Source of the DNA: G963674685 sp964591275
Lineage (GTDB): Bacteria > Lernaellota > Lernaellaia > JACKCT01
Direction of reading: 5' to 3'
DNA: 64,000 nt
NCBI GenBank assembly: GCA_964591275.1
Contig: CAZQAE010000007.1
Span: forward strand, 45,695-109,694
Each line of letters opens with the position of its first letter. The first letter of the stretch is position 1. A program made the position numbers and the translations under genes. Positions 26,059 to 34,999 of this stretch are shown here, piece by piece. Under the pieces are notes generated by a model. It worked only from the letters and a program-made list of their open reading frames with translations. It did no database searches and was not told the DNA's origin.

Positions 26059-27567
26059 CTATTGGGCGACTTCGCTCAAAAATAAATCGACTCGAACGTG
26101 GAGGAGGAATTCCGGTGGTGGCGGCGTCAATTTCCGCGCGGTTGAATATCCTTTTGGCAAAACAACCGGCGCTTTGTGCAGGCTGAGAATTCTCGGGCGC
26201 GCAGAATTTATAAAATCCACTACCGCAGGATTTTGGCTGGGTTCGCATAGCTCGTCGCCGCCGCATTCCCTTTGCGCGGACCAGACCATGACGGGCGTTT
26301 TCGGTACGTGGATAAAGGCTAAATAATCAACCAGTCCGCTGGTGAGGTAGGGATGCTCCTGCCAAACAGTAATAAGCAGCGGTCCCTGCGTGGCGAGTGT
26401 CTCCATCTGCTTTTCCACGGCAGCCGCACGCAGGGGCGGATGTGCGAAAAGCTTCAAATGCGGACCCCAGGAGGCGGGATTGAAGCTCAAAACCGATCCG
26501 AGCGCTATCATGTAGACGCAAATTGCGGTCAGGGCGACAAGTGCAACCCAGCGTTTTTGCAGCCTTCCCAAAAAGATGGCAACCAGGAGCGCGGAGGCCG
26601 GAAGGCAAGGGAAGAGAAAGCGCGAATACGTCGCCGGGGCAAAGGCGAAAACGAGGGCGGGAAACGCGAACCATGACAGAATCAGCCAGGTTTGCGGCGG
26701 GCGATTTCGGTCCGCTATCAGCGCAACGACGGCGCATATGATCGCGGCGGTTAGCGGGATCGACCAGTGTCCCGCAAATTCACTGAGGAAGAAAATACGG
26801 GCGTCCGTGTATCCGATGCGGTAAGCCTCGGAGTAATCGGTGGCGTGAAAAAGTAGAATGTCGACAAGGTCGCCAAGTCTGGGAATGAACCACCCTCCGC
26901 AGATCGTGAAGAATCCCAAAACGAAAAGCGCCGGTCCCATCCACCGCGCGCTCAGGTATTTGTTGACGCGCCAGTGGGATATGAGTGTAACAGCGACAGG
27001 GCCGATGAGATAAATGAACGCGTAGCCTTTGGTCATCATCGCCGCGCCGCATGCAGCGCCGGATGCCAAGGAATACGCTCGGCGGCGCAGGCCGTCGGAG
27101 AGCAGGAGAAAATAGATGCTCCACGTCGTCGCCGCCATGAGCATGGCGTCGGGTGTGGCGAATCGTCCATAGGCCGCGCACACCGGCGTCCCTGCTGTAA
27201 TGATCGCGGCGGCTGCGCCGACTCCATTGCCAGCTGTTGATTTGCCGATGAGATAGGCGGCGATCATCGTCAGTACAACAAAAAATGCAGAAAGCATGAC
27301 CACGCCGCGATGCGCGTGCGTCAGGCGAAATGCGCCGAGCGCCGCAATGTGCCAGCCCGGAGGCCAGTGGACGGGCTGCGTCGGGAGGGGGCTTTCAATC
27401 TGCCCGTCGAACCATCGTCCAAACAGCGCAAGGCGGCCCAGGTGGTTCGACTCGTCGAAACCGCCGAAACTCACCGGACCCTCGGCGCTTATCCACGCGG
27501 AAATAAGAACCCACAATATGGCGATCAGCAGGATGGCCGGCGCCGTATGTTTTTTGATGGCAATCAC
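26059..27567 (-). CDS. GT-C (family 39/ArnT-like) membrane glycosyltransferase
   Basis: A 502-residue integral membrane protein with about ten hydrophobic segments. The first loop carries FDESNHLGR (about residues 37-45), the acidic motif of GT-C glycosyltransferases that use polyprenyl-phosphate sugars, and a later loop has YGRFATPDAM. The C-terminal 120 residues are soluble and face the periplasm. Relatives such as ArnT modify lipid A or glycosylate proteins; the acceptor here is unknown. It starts at a GTG with GAGGG upstream. A gene for an LpxR-like enzyme lies divergently next to it, so both could modify envelope glycolipids. Confidence 0.8.
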   Translation of the reverse strand: MIAIKKHTAPAILLIAILWVLISAWISAEGPVSFGGFDESNHLGRLALFGRWFDGQIESPLPTQPVHWPPGWHIAALGAFRLTHAHRGVVMLSAFFVVLTMIAAYLIGKSTAGNGVGAAAAIITAGTPVCAAYGRFATPDAMLMAATTWSIYFLLLSDGLRRRAYSLASGAACGAAMMTKGYAFIYLIGPVAVTLISHWRVNKYLSARWMGPALFVLGFFTICGGWFIPRLGDLVDILLFHATDYSEAYRIGYTDARIFFLSEFAGHWSIPLTAAIICAVVALIADRNRPPQTWLILSWFAFPALVFAFAPATYSRFLFPCLPASALLVAIFLGRLQKRWVALVALTAICVYMIALGSVLSFNPASWGPHLKLFAHPPLRAAAVEKQMETLATQGPLLITVWQEHPYLTSGLVDYLAFIHVPKTPVMVWSAQRECGGDELCEPSQNPAVVDFINSARPRILSLHKAPVVLPKGYSTARKLTPPPPEFLLHVRVDLFLSEVAQ

Positions 27568-27704
27568 AGCGCCCTCATTTCAATAGAGGCGAACATGATT
27601 CCATTTAACGCATATTTTGCCGTTTTGACTACATTGGACAAAAAATTTGCACACAGATATGGTTTGCGTAATTGCTGAGGTCTTTTCGCTTCGCGCAGGT
27701 CATA

Positions 27705-29003
27705 ATGAAAATTTCTTTCTTCACATTATTTTTTATCACCACATCGATTTTGTTGCTTTGCTCCGCAATCGCTTCTGCTGAGGACAGTTCGAGCGACGAC
27801 GCAGGAGATTCAAAAGGCGAAGATCCGTCGCCTGAGCCTGGCGGCGAGATGCCGCTAAAATTGGAAGATTCAGAGACAATTCTGAGTGAAAGCGAGATAA
27901 AGGCGCTCAAGGAACTCACCAGGAGGTTGCATCGTTACGATTTGGAAAATGAGGCGTCTGAAAGGAATTTTAAGAAAAATCGTGTTCCCCTTGAGCGTTT
28001 GGAAACACGCTTCAAACTCGATAACGATTTGTTCATACTCAACGTCAGCGGGGGTGATCGCGGTTTTTCGAACGGATTACGCTTCGAGGCCTTATGGAGC
28101 GTGAGTATGGAGCCGGATTCGACCTTCGGCAAATGGCGCAACATCGCCATGAATCCCGTTAAAGGGTGGTTTTTGCAGCTTTATGATACGGAAATGGATG
28201 AAAGCCGTCCCCGTGTCGGTTTCGCGGTAGGGCAGGAACTCTTTACGCCCGAGGATTTGCGTGAGACCGAACCGATCAAAGGCGACCGTCCCTATGTGGG
28301 ATGGTTGTACGTGGGCGGTATTTTCGAATTGCGCGGAACGCAAAGTCGGCTTCATTCCGAAATTGACATCGGCGGCACCGGCGAACTCTCGCTGGCGGAG
28401 CAAGGGCAGACTTACGTGCATGATCAAACCGGGTCGACGCACCCGGAGGGCTGGAAGCATCAGATTTCTACTGGAGTCGGCGTTAACTGGTATCTGACAA
28501 TGGCTCATTTATTGTTCAATATTGAGTCTCCCAAAAAATTTGGCGTGCCCATGCAACTCGTCGATTCGGAGATATACGCCAGAACATCTGTAGGCACTTG
28601 GTTGGTTGAACAGTCAATGGGTGGGATTTTTCGATTCGGGTACATCAAGAAACAGTGGAGAAAAAATCCGGCGCCGGGGCAGTATATTTATGATCGCAAG
28701 CTGCCGGAACATTACGGATCATTCAATACGGATTTTTTTCAGATCTATGCATATAGTCGCCTGCAGTCGGCATTCATTCTGCGCAACGCCAGCATTCAGG
28801 GACTTCCGTTCCGGGATGAGGCCAACACGGAGAGCATTCAACCCCTCGTCCACGAAGGGGAGGTTGGCCTTGTCTTGCAGCCGTTGAACTTTATCGATAT
28901 TCAAATCGGCGCCACGCACCGGACGCAGGAAACCCGCGAGGGCCGCACGGACTACGGAGGCCATACGTGGGGCAACATCCAAATCGGCTGTCATTGGTAT
29001 TGA
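27705..29003 (+). CDS. LpxR-like lipid A 3'-O-deacylase (DUF2219)
   Basis: A 432-residue outer-membrane beta-barrel enzyme. The signal peptide (residues 1-26) ends at SAIASAE, then an acidic linker. The family signature is clear: NDLFILNVSGGDRGFSNGLRF (catalytic Asn-Asp pair and the barrel-facing Ser/Asn), KGDRPYVGWLYVGG, and HPEGWKHQ. LpxR of Salmonella removes the 3'-acyloxyacyl chain from lipid A in the outer leaflet, altering immune recognition. The acidic N-terminal extension is longer than in known LpxR. The start at 27705 gives the clean signal peptide; a TTG at 27672 is also in frame. Confidence 0.85.
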   Translation: MKISFFTLFFITTSILLLCSAIASAEDSSSDDAGDSKGEDPSPEPGGEMPLKLEDSETILSESEIKALKELTRRLHRYDLENEASERNFKKNRVPLERLETRFKLDNDLFILNVSGGDRGFSNGLRFEALWSVSMEPDSTFGKWRNIAMNPVKGWFLQLYDTEMDESRPRVGFAVGQELFTPEDLRETEPIKGDRPYVGWLYVGGIFELRGTQSRLHSEIDIGGTGELSLAEQGQTYVHDQTGSTHPEGWKHQISTGVGVNWYLTMAHLLFNIESPKKFGVPMQLVDSEIYARTSVGTWLVEQSMGGIFRFGYIKKQWRKNPAPGQYIYDRKLPEHYGSFNTDFFQIYAYSRLQSAFILRNASIQGLPFRDEANTESIQPLVHEGEVGLVLQPLNFIDIQIGATHRTQETREGRTDYGGHTWGNIQIGCHWY

Positions 29004-29740
29004 TGAACGCGTGAGTTGGCGTTGGCTCATTGCCCTTATGCGTTCTCCGACTTTGAAGTCAAGGGCTTTGGCAAGCGGAAAGAATTGGCGAACGAGTGCA
29101 ATGAATTGTACGGAGGAGAAACAATATCCGATCTTTAAGCCATTCTCTAGTCGCCGGTTCAGTCCATGCAAGGAAGTGAAGCGCACCAGGCATGTCCTTT
29201 TCGTGCGTGAAGTCTGGCCTCGGGAAAATCCGTTTCGGATAGCCGTTCAATCTCCCTCGCCGAGTGCTCGTTTTTAGGGCGATTCCGCAGCCGACGCCAA
29301 AGAAAAACAACTGCGGATCAACGGTCGCGTCGTTGAGGCTAATTGCGAAAATATCCATTTCAGACTTTGGCGATGACTCATGCGCTTCACGAATATCGAT
29401 CCCTGGAAAGAGCGACGAAACACTCAAAGTAATGAATTTTTTTGCGTTCATCGAGAATTATCGTAGGTGAAGAGAAAATAAGTCGGAAATGGCGTACCCT
29501 TCGGGTAATGCCCCAGTCACCCGAAGATCGACGTCAAATCGAAAGTGCGAAAGATTCTTGACACTACCTCTCTATCTGCTAAATATTAATGGTTTTTCTT
29601 CGACAAAAACGTAGAAAGAGGATAAATTTTGTTACCGAAAGCCCCAAGCTTGGAAAAGCTGAAATGAAGGCTTTGAAACTTCTGATGTTTTTTGGCTTTG
29701 CTTATTGCGTTCCCTTTTCGTTTCCTACTGAGGGATACCT
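29004..29740. other. Gene-poor intergenic stretch with a shift to AT-rich DNA
   Basis: These 737 bases carry no convincing gene. Reading frames of up to 130 codons exist on the - strand (29059-29451) but lack a ribosome binding site and family similarity. Composition becomes clearly AT-rich from about 29570. A 28-bp repeat at 29542-29569 sits at this boundary. Confidence 0.6.
29542..29569. repeat. Inverted copy of the 28-bp repeat at 3728-3755
   Basis: The exact reverse complement of 3728-3755, with further partial match inward. It marks the left edge of the AT-rich segment that runs to about 31440, so it could be the end of a transferred or mobile piece. Confidence 0.7.
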
Positions 29741-31440
29741 GTGAACGCTAAACAAAATTTAATAGATAAAATAGTAATGATGAGAAAATATCAAGTGAGA
29801 AATACTAGAAATTTATTTTCTCGTTTTATTGGCCTGAATGATTATATCATAATTGCCCTTTCCATATTTCTCACGTTGTCATTTATGTTCATCTTCTGGT
29901 ACTCGATAGCAAAACTGTCATGCTACGGGCCTATATCACGTCCCCACATTTTAGCATGGGATATAATTAATAAATTTCTATTAATGAATGGAAATCAAGT
30001 TGTCACAGGAAATCTGAGTAATGCTGTCGTAGTTTATAATGCGTATTTCTGTACGGCAGTGGGACTCAGCGAAATATCGTTCCAACTTCCTCAATTTATT
30101 ATTTATTGTATTATGATTGTTTTCACCGTTTTTCTTGCATACTCAATGGCTGGTTTGACAGCAGCCATTATTGCAAACGTAGTAATAATTTTTCTTCCAG
30201 CAACTTTTGGTCTGTCTTTTCATGCAAACGACTTGATATATTACCAACTATTTTTGACTTCTTCATTATTCTTTATTCATATCGCCTTGAAGCGGAATTT
30301 TCTGTATTTGATGCCTCTCTATTTCATTTTTCCAATTTCCTCCAAGATACCATTTTGGTATTCGAATGAAATCATGTTTATTATTATTACGATTACTGTT
30401 TCTATTTTATTCATAGCACATCATCGAAAATATAATCCTAAAAACACATATGTTGTTTTTGTTTTATTGCTTACTTGCACTGCCATCGCAATTATATGTG
30501 CCCTCCCAATTCAAACAGAATACTTCAAAGGAGAATTGTTCTCAGTGAAGTACTTTAGTGGATCAATTCTAAAAAACCCTGCAGCCGTATTGTCTTATTA
30601 TTATGTTTTGGTGAAATATCATGTCGGAATAATTGTCGGAAGCCTTCTTATTTGTTCAATGGCCATTTCAATAGTAAATAAAAGAATACGAAACGATATT
30701 TGGCATTTATTGCTTGGAATTATTGCCATACCATTTGGCATGGCATTAATAAGCAAAAAAAATGATTTCTATATTGTGTCAATGACGCCACTCGTCGCTG
30801 TATATATTTCTATTGTGATTTCAAAAGCTTTTAGAAATAGAAAGAAGGCGGTTATTGCCGGCGTGTTGACAGCGATGGTAGCCTTTGGGGGATTTTTATG
30901 GGAATTGAGCAAAACTGAGCAAAAGTTGACTATTTTTGATAGCTATTTTGATTTACGTCCTAGACCATATCTCTACTCACCATGTAACAATATAATCCAA
31001 CCTAACCTAAAAGACAGTAGGGAGAATATGGGAAGTACTGTGGAATATTTTTGCGGGATTGATCAAAGTATTGTTTATTTTATAGATTTTGATGCCCACG
31101 TTGGGATTTTCCTGTCGCCAAATAACATAACGATTGATTGGCTGCAGTATTTTCAATATTCACACCAACCGGACTACATGTTGATCGGGGAAAAAGATCT
31201 AGGTAACTCAATCCCGAATTGTATCGTCTACGTACACAGCAGGGGAAAAAAAATTTGGGGAACATGCTTGAAGCGTACAGGTCATTGTTAAATAGAGTAG
31301 AATTGCCAATGGAGGAAGATCAGATAAAAGTTTACAAAATTACTGAAAAACATTACAATATCATTCGCAATAGTATGTATCAGTATCAAAGTATATATGG
31401 CAAAGATGCTATTACTATTTTTGCAATAAGAAATCAATGA
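29741..31440 (+). pseudogene. AT-rich multi-pass membrane protein gene, frameshifted in an A8 run
   Basis: A GTG-started frame of 516 codons encodes a protein with about ten membrane helices (residues 33-370) and a soluble C-terminal part, the plan of GT-C glycosyltransferases, though the acidic catalytic loop motif is not obvious. At an eight-A run (31246-31253) the frame goes off: the original frame stops at 31291, while the -1 frame continues with GNMLEAYRSLLNRVELPMEE and ends at 31440. Adding one A joins the two parts into a protein of about 565 residues. The DNA is far richer in A+T than all neighbours, which suggests transfer. The break could be a sequencing error, a true mutation, or slippage on A-AAA-AAA. 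Confidence 0.6.
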
Positions 31441-31491
31441 ACACTGGCAGAGCCGGTAGTCATTGATTGATGTAGATAACTGGAATGAAAT

Positions 31492-34400
31492 TTACTCCGC
31501 CGTGATGACCTTTTTACGCAATGGGAAGCGCTTGATGATCTTAGCTTCGACTGGGAGCGTCATGCGGTCACCGGCCTTAAAATCGAGAGGCGTCGGCAAC
31601 TTCACATCTTTTTTTGGCGGAAGTGGGAAAATCATCAGGCTTTCGACCGTTTCATATTTTTTCAAAACGTAAGCCAGACCGAGTTGCATGCCCTGTCCAT
31701 CCACCGCGCAGCTACTGACGTGCCCGGCGAATGCTCCGCGAGCGTCGCAGGCGGGATCGCCGATCTTGAGAGGCTTGCTGCCCTTTTGCGGGACGCGGAA
31801 GCGAACGACGATCTTGTCCCGTCCGGTTTCCTTTTTCATGAACGCGCGCTTGCCGATGAAAAAGGGTTTGTGCAGTTTGACGTAACCGCCGAATCCGGCA
31901 CCCATCGGAGAAATGTCCAGCGGCCCCGCCAATTCGTGTCCGTATAGGGGAAGGCCCGCTTCGATGCGCAGGCTGTCGCGAGCGCCGAGGCCTGCGGGTT
32001 TGACGCCAAATTCCTCTCCGGCATCCAACAAGATATTCCACAACTCGACTAAGTGATCGGGATGAACCAGCATTTCGTAGCCATAGAATTCGCCGGTATA
32101 ACCCGTTCGACAAATAAAAACACCTATCCCGGCGAGCTCTAATTCCAGACACTCCGTGCGTTCCATGTGACGAAGACGCCGGGCATCCGGTCCTTTGGAA
32201 AGTTTGAGAAGGGTTTTGATGGAGGCCGGTCCCTGCAAAGCCAAATCTACCTTGCACTCGTTTCCCCATTTTGGGTCATGCAAATTTTTGAGCATCGCCT
32301 GGCCCAAAGGACGACGCGTCGGCAGTTGCGGGTCGATCAGGGCCTGCCCCGAATTGATATGGTTTAACCATGCCCAGTTTTTCTTTTCGTTGGCGGCGTT
32401 GACCACCATCAAAAAACGATGGGCATGCAGGCGATACACCATGACGTCATCGATAACCTTTGCGTCCGTGTCGAGAAGATAGGCATAGAAGGATTTTCCA
32501 TTGCCGAACCGGCGGACATAATTTGTCGCGACCAGGTCTATGAAGTCCTCGGCGTGTTCGCCGCAGATTTCAAAAACGCCCATATGAGCCACGTCGAAAA
32601 GGCCTGCGGCGTTTCTGACGATGTTGTGTTCCTCAATGGTTGAACCATATCGAACGGGCATTTCCCAACCGGCGAAGGGAACAATCCGGCCGCCGAGCTT
32701 TTTGTGCTCATCATAGAGCGGCGTCCGGCGCAAGGGCGCATCCGCTTCCTCCCATGCAAAAGTTTTTGGGTCCGCCAGGCGGGCTGACAATTTGGCCAGC
32801 GGCGCTTGTCCGACGAAATACGGTTTATGCAGCGCGAAACGCTCCGGTGACTTTTGGAAAATGTCTTTGGCGCTTTGGCCGGCAAGATTCGGGTCCGTTG
32901 CCGGAGTGCTTTTTAAAACATTGGCGTCGGAATCGTCCGGCAAAAGCTCTGTGATAACGACCGGTCCTTCGATTTTCGCGGTGATGTCCGTCGGCTCGAA
33001 AAGCAGATACCCGTCGGCGTGACCGCGCATCCAATTGAGAACATTTGCTGAATGGGCGGCGTTAATTTTCAATACAAAATCGCTGTATGGCGAATCGCCT
33101 TTTTGAGAGCAACGGCCAACAATAACTTCCTCGATTACGAAGCCTTGCCCGTTGAGCATCAGGGCCGCCACATTTTCTCCGGCTTTGATATTCGTGAGAT
33201 CAAGGGTCAGAAGATTTTGCAGATACGCCTGGGCGCGGTCGCCGGAAACGCGGACACACACTTCGCCGGATTCCGTTGGTGTTGCCAGCGAATAGTGGGG
33301 ATAGGCCCAGGTATTTTCGGACTTGGAATGCAGCTTCGCGGCCAGCGCCTCAACCTGCTGCGTTGCCTCGTCGAGCAGCCGCAAATCGACCTTGCCGCGC
33401 GGCAATTTTGTGGAAACGCCCTGGTAGATGAATGGTTCAATCCCTGTGAGAACTTTGTGGATGATCGCGGCGAGTTCTTTGATCTCTTCTTCGCCGGCAC
33501 CGCACTGCGTGATCCACGGCGTCCCCAGGCGTATCCCTGTCGCCATGGCAGTCAGGGCGTCGCCGGGAACCCTGCTTTTGTTGGCCACGATGCCGCACAG
33601 TTCCAGAATGCGGACCGCCGGTTTGCCGTAAAGCATCGCCCCGCCTTTTTTCGCCAGCGGCTTGAGATCGATGAGCATCAGGTGCGTGTCGGTGCCGCCG
33701 TGAGCCAAGGTCAACCCAAGGTCACGCAGTTCATCGGCCAGCACGGAAGCGTTTTTAACAATCTTTTGTTGCAGAGCCTTAAATTCATCTGTCTGCGCCA
33801 GCTTAAAGGCAACGGCCAGCGCCGCGATGGCGTTAATGTGCGGCCCGCCCTGCTCACCGGGGAAAACGGCCATGTCTACGGCATGAGCCAGTTTCTCGTT
33901 CGTCGTCAATATCACTGCGCCTCGTGGACCCATGAGCGTTTTGTGCGTTGTGAAGGTAATAACGTCGGCATAGCCGATGGGACTTGGGTAGGCGCCGGCA
34001 ATGACCATGCCCGCCGGGTGCGCGATATCCGCCATGAGCAAGGCACCGCATTCACGGGCGATCTCCTTGAGCCTGACCCAGTCCGGCGCCCAGGGATAGG
34101 AGGTATAGCCGCCGATAAGGATGCGCGGCCTGTGCTCAAGCGCCGTCTTGCGGATTTCTTCGTAATCCAAAAGCCCTGTCGCCCGGTTGACCCCGTAAGA
34201 GACGATGTTGTATCGCTTTCCGCTCGAATGGAATTCGTTGCCGTGGCTCAGGTGTCCGCCCTGCATGAGGTCCATGGCCATGAGCGTGTCGCCGTTTTGT
34301 AAAAAGGCTCCATAGACAGCCAGGTTGGCAGCGGCGCCGGACAGAGATTGCACGTTGGCGAAGATGCGGTCGGCGGGGATGTCCTCCGTGGCGAAGCACT

Positions 34401-34752
34401 GCGCTGCGCGCCGGCGGCAAACCAGTTCCACGAGGTTGACGTAGGCGTTGCCTTTGTAAAAACGGCGGTCCGCGTAGCGTTTGTGATCAACCAGTTGCGC
34501 GGGCAAATCAGCCAACTGTTCTTCTGTTCGGAGCAGGTGGCTGGTGGAGGGGTAGTCTTCGGCGTAGAGACAGGAAAAGGGCGTGTCGAGGACTTTTCTG
34601 ACCGGCGCGCTACAGATGTTCTCCGAGGGGATCATGATAATCTGCCGTGCCTGCCTTTCGGTTTCATAACGTATCAAATCAGACAGGAAAGAATCGCTGG
34701 ATTCCAGTTCATCGTCAAAAAGCCATTTCTCGATAATTTTTTTTTCGCCCAC
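31492..34752 (-). CDS. Fused serine hydroxymethyltransferase - aminomethyltransferase (GcvT)
   Basis: One 1086-residue frame joins two enzymes of glycine metabolism. Residues about 1-445 are a complete SHMT: IMIPSENICS, YAEDYPS, AHPAGMVIAGAYPSP and the PLP lysine in TTHKTLMGPRG (Lys271). Residues about 490-610 look like a partial GcvT-type domain (VSGDRAQAYLQNLLTLDL, GQGFVIEEVIV). Residues about 675-1065 are a full GcvT: RRTPLYDEHKKLGG, AGLFDVAHMG, KVIDDVMVYR (catalytic Asp), ALQGP, RTGYTGEFYGYE and GARDSLRIEAGLPLYGHEL. SHMT interconverts serine and glycine, GcvT releases methylene-tetrahydrofolate from aminomethylated GcvH. The GTG at 34752 is preceded by GAGAGG; an ATG at 34827 adds 25 atypical residues. 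No gcvH or gcvP is nearby. Confidence 0.9.
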   Translation of the reverse strand: MGEKKIIEKWLFDDELESSDSFLSDLIRYETERQARQIIMIPSENICSAPVRKVLDTPFSCLYAEDYPSTSHLLRTEEQLADLPAQLVDHKRYADRRFYKGNAYVNLVELVCRRRAAQCFATEDIPADRIFANVQSLSGAAANLAVYGAFLQNGDTLMAMDLMQGGHLSHGNEFHSSGKRYNIVSYGVNRATGLLDYEEIRKTALEHRPRILIGGYTSYPWAPDWVRLKEIARECGALLMADIAHPAGMVIAGAYPSPIGYADVITFTTHKTLMGPRGAVILTTNEKLAHAVDMAVFPGEQGGPHINAIAALAVAFKLAQTDEFKALQQKIVKNASVLADELRDLGLTLAHGGTDTHLMLIDLKPLAKKGGAMLYGKPAVRILELCGIVANKSRVPGDALTAMATGIRLGTPWITQCGAGEEEIKELAAIIHKVLTGIEPFIYQGVSTKLPRGKVDLRLLDEATQQVEALAAKLHSKSENTWAYPHYSLATPTESGEVCVRVSGDRAQAYLQNLLTLDLTNIKAGENVAALMLNGQGFVIEEVIVGRCSQKGDSPYSDFVLKINAAHSANVLNWMRGHADGYLLFEPTDITAKIEGPVVITELLPDDSDANVLKSTPATDPNLAGQSAKDIFQKSPERFALHKPYFVGQAPLAKLSARLADPKTFAWEEADAPLRRTPLYDEHKKLGGRIVPFAGWEMPVRYGSTIEEHNIVRNAAGLFDVAHMGVFEICGEHAEDFIDLVATNYVRRFGNGKSFYAYLLDTDAKVIDDVMVYRLHAHRFLMVVNAANEKKNWAWLNHINSGQALIDPQLPTRRPLGQAMLKNLHDPKWGNECKVDLALQGPASIKTLLKLSKGPDARRLRHMERTECLELELAGIGVFICRTGYTGEFYGYEMLVHPDHLVELWNILLDAGEEFGVKPAGLGARDSLRIEAGLPLYGHELAGPLDISPMGAGFGGYVKLHKPFFIGKRAFMKKETGRDKIVVRFRVPQKGSKPLKIGDPACDARGAFAGHVSSCAVDGQGMQLGLAYVLKKYETVESLMIFPLPPKKDVKLPTPLDFKAGDRMTLPVEAKIIKRFPLRKKVITAE

Positions 34753-34922
34753 GATATCCTCTCTTTCATGGTCCTGATTCTTATAATCAAAGGGCTCTTT
34801 CGAGTGAGATTTGAGGGGTATCACCATCGTTTCCCAAAGTCAATTCGCTATGGAGCGTCGAAGGCGTTATCAATTCATTGATGCCTGTTGCCACACTAAG
34901 TAAAGCGATCCGTTTTCACCCA

Positions 34923-34951
34923 TTGCTTGCGCGTTCATTGAAGGTTACAAT
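34923..34951 (+). promoter_or_regulatory. Candidate promoter of the Asp-rich lipoprotein gene
   Basis: TTGCTT (34923-34928) and TACAAT (34946-34951) are separated by 17 bases, about 49 bases before the start at 35000. The -10 box is good, the -35 weak. Confidence 0.35.
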
Positions 34952-34999
34952 GAGTTTTTGGGGCAAGCAAAACCAATGTTTCCAGGGAGGCGTCAAACC

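Noticed and set aside
29059..29451. 130-codon open frame on the - strand in the gap after lpxR
   Set aside because: Its first half looks somewhat protein-like, but there is no ribosome binding site, no family likeness, and the second half is low quality. It could be a remnant of a gene but cannot be supported.
33052..34302. 416-codon open frame on the + strand
   Set aside because: It is antisense to the SHMT part of the fusion gene, which has all catalytic motifs. The frame is open only because of codon composition.
34753..34827. N-terminal extension of the SHMT-GcvT protein
   Set aside because: The extra 25 residues are polar and unlike SHMT, while the GTG at 34752 has a well-placed GAGAGG. 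The longer start remains possible but is less likely.
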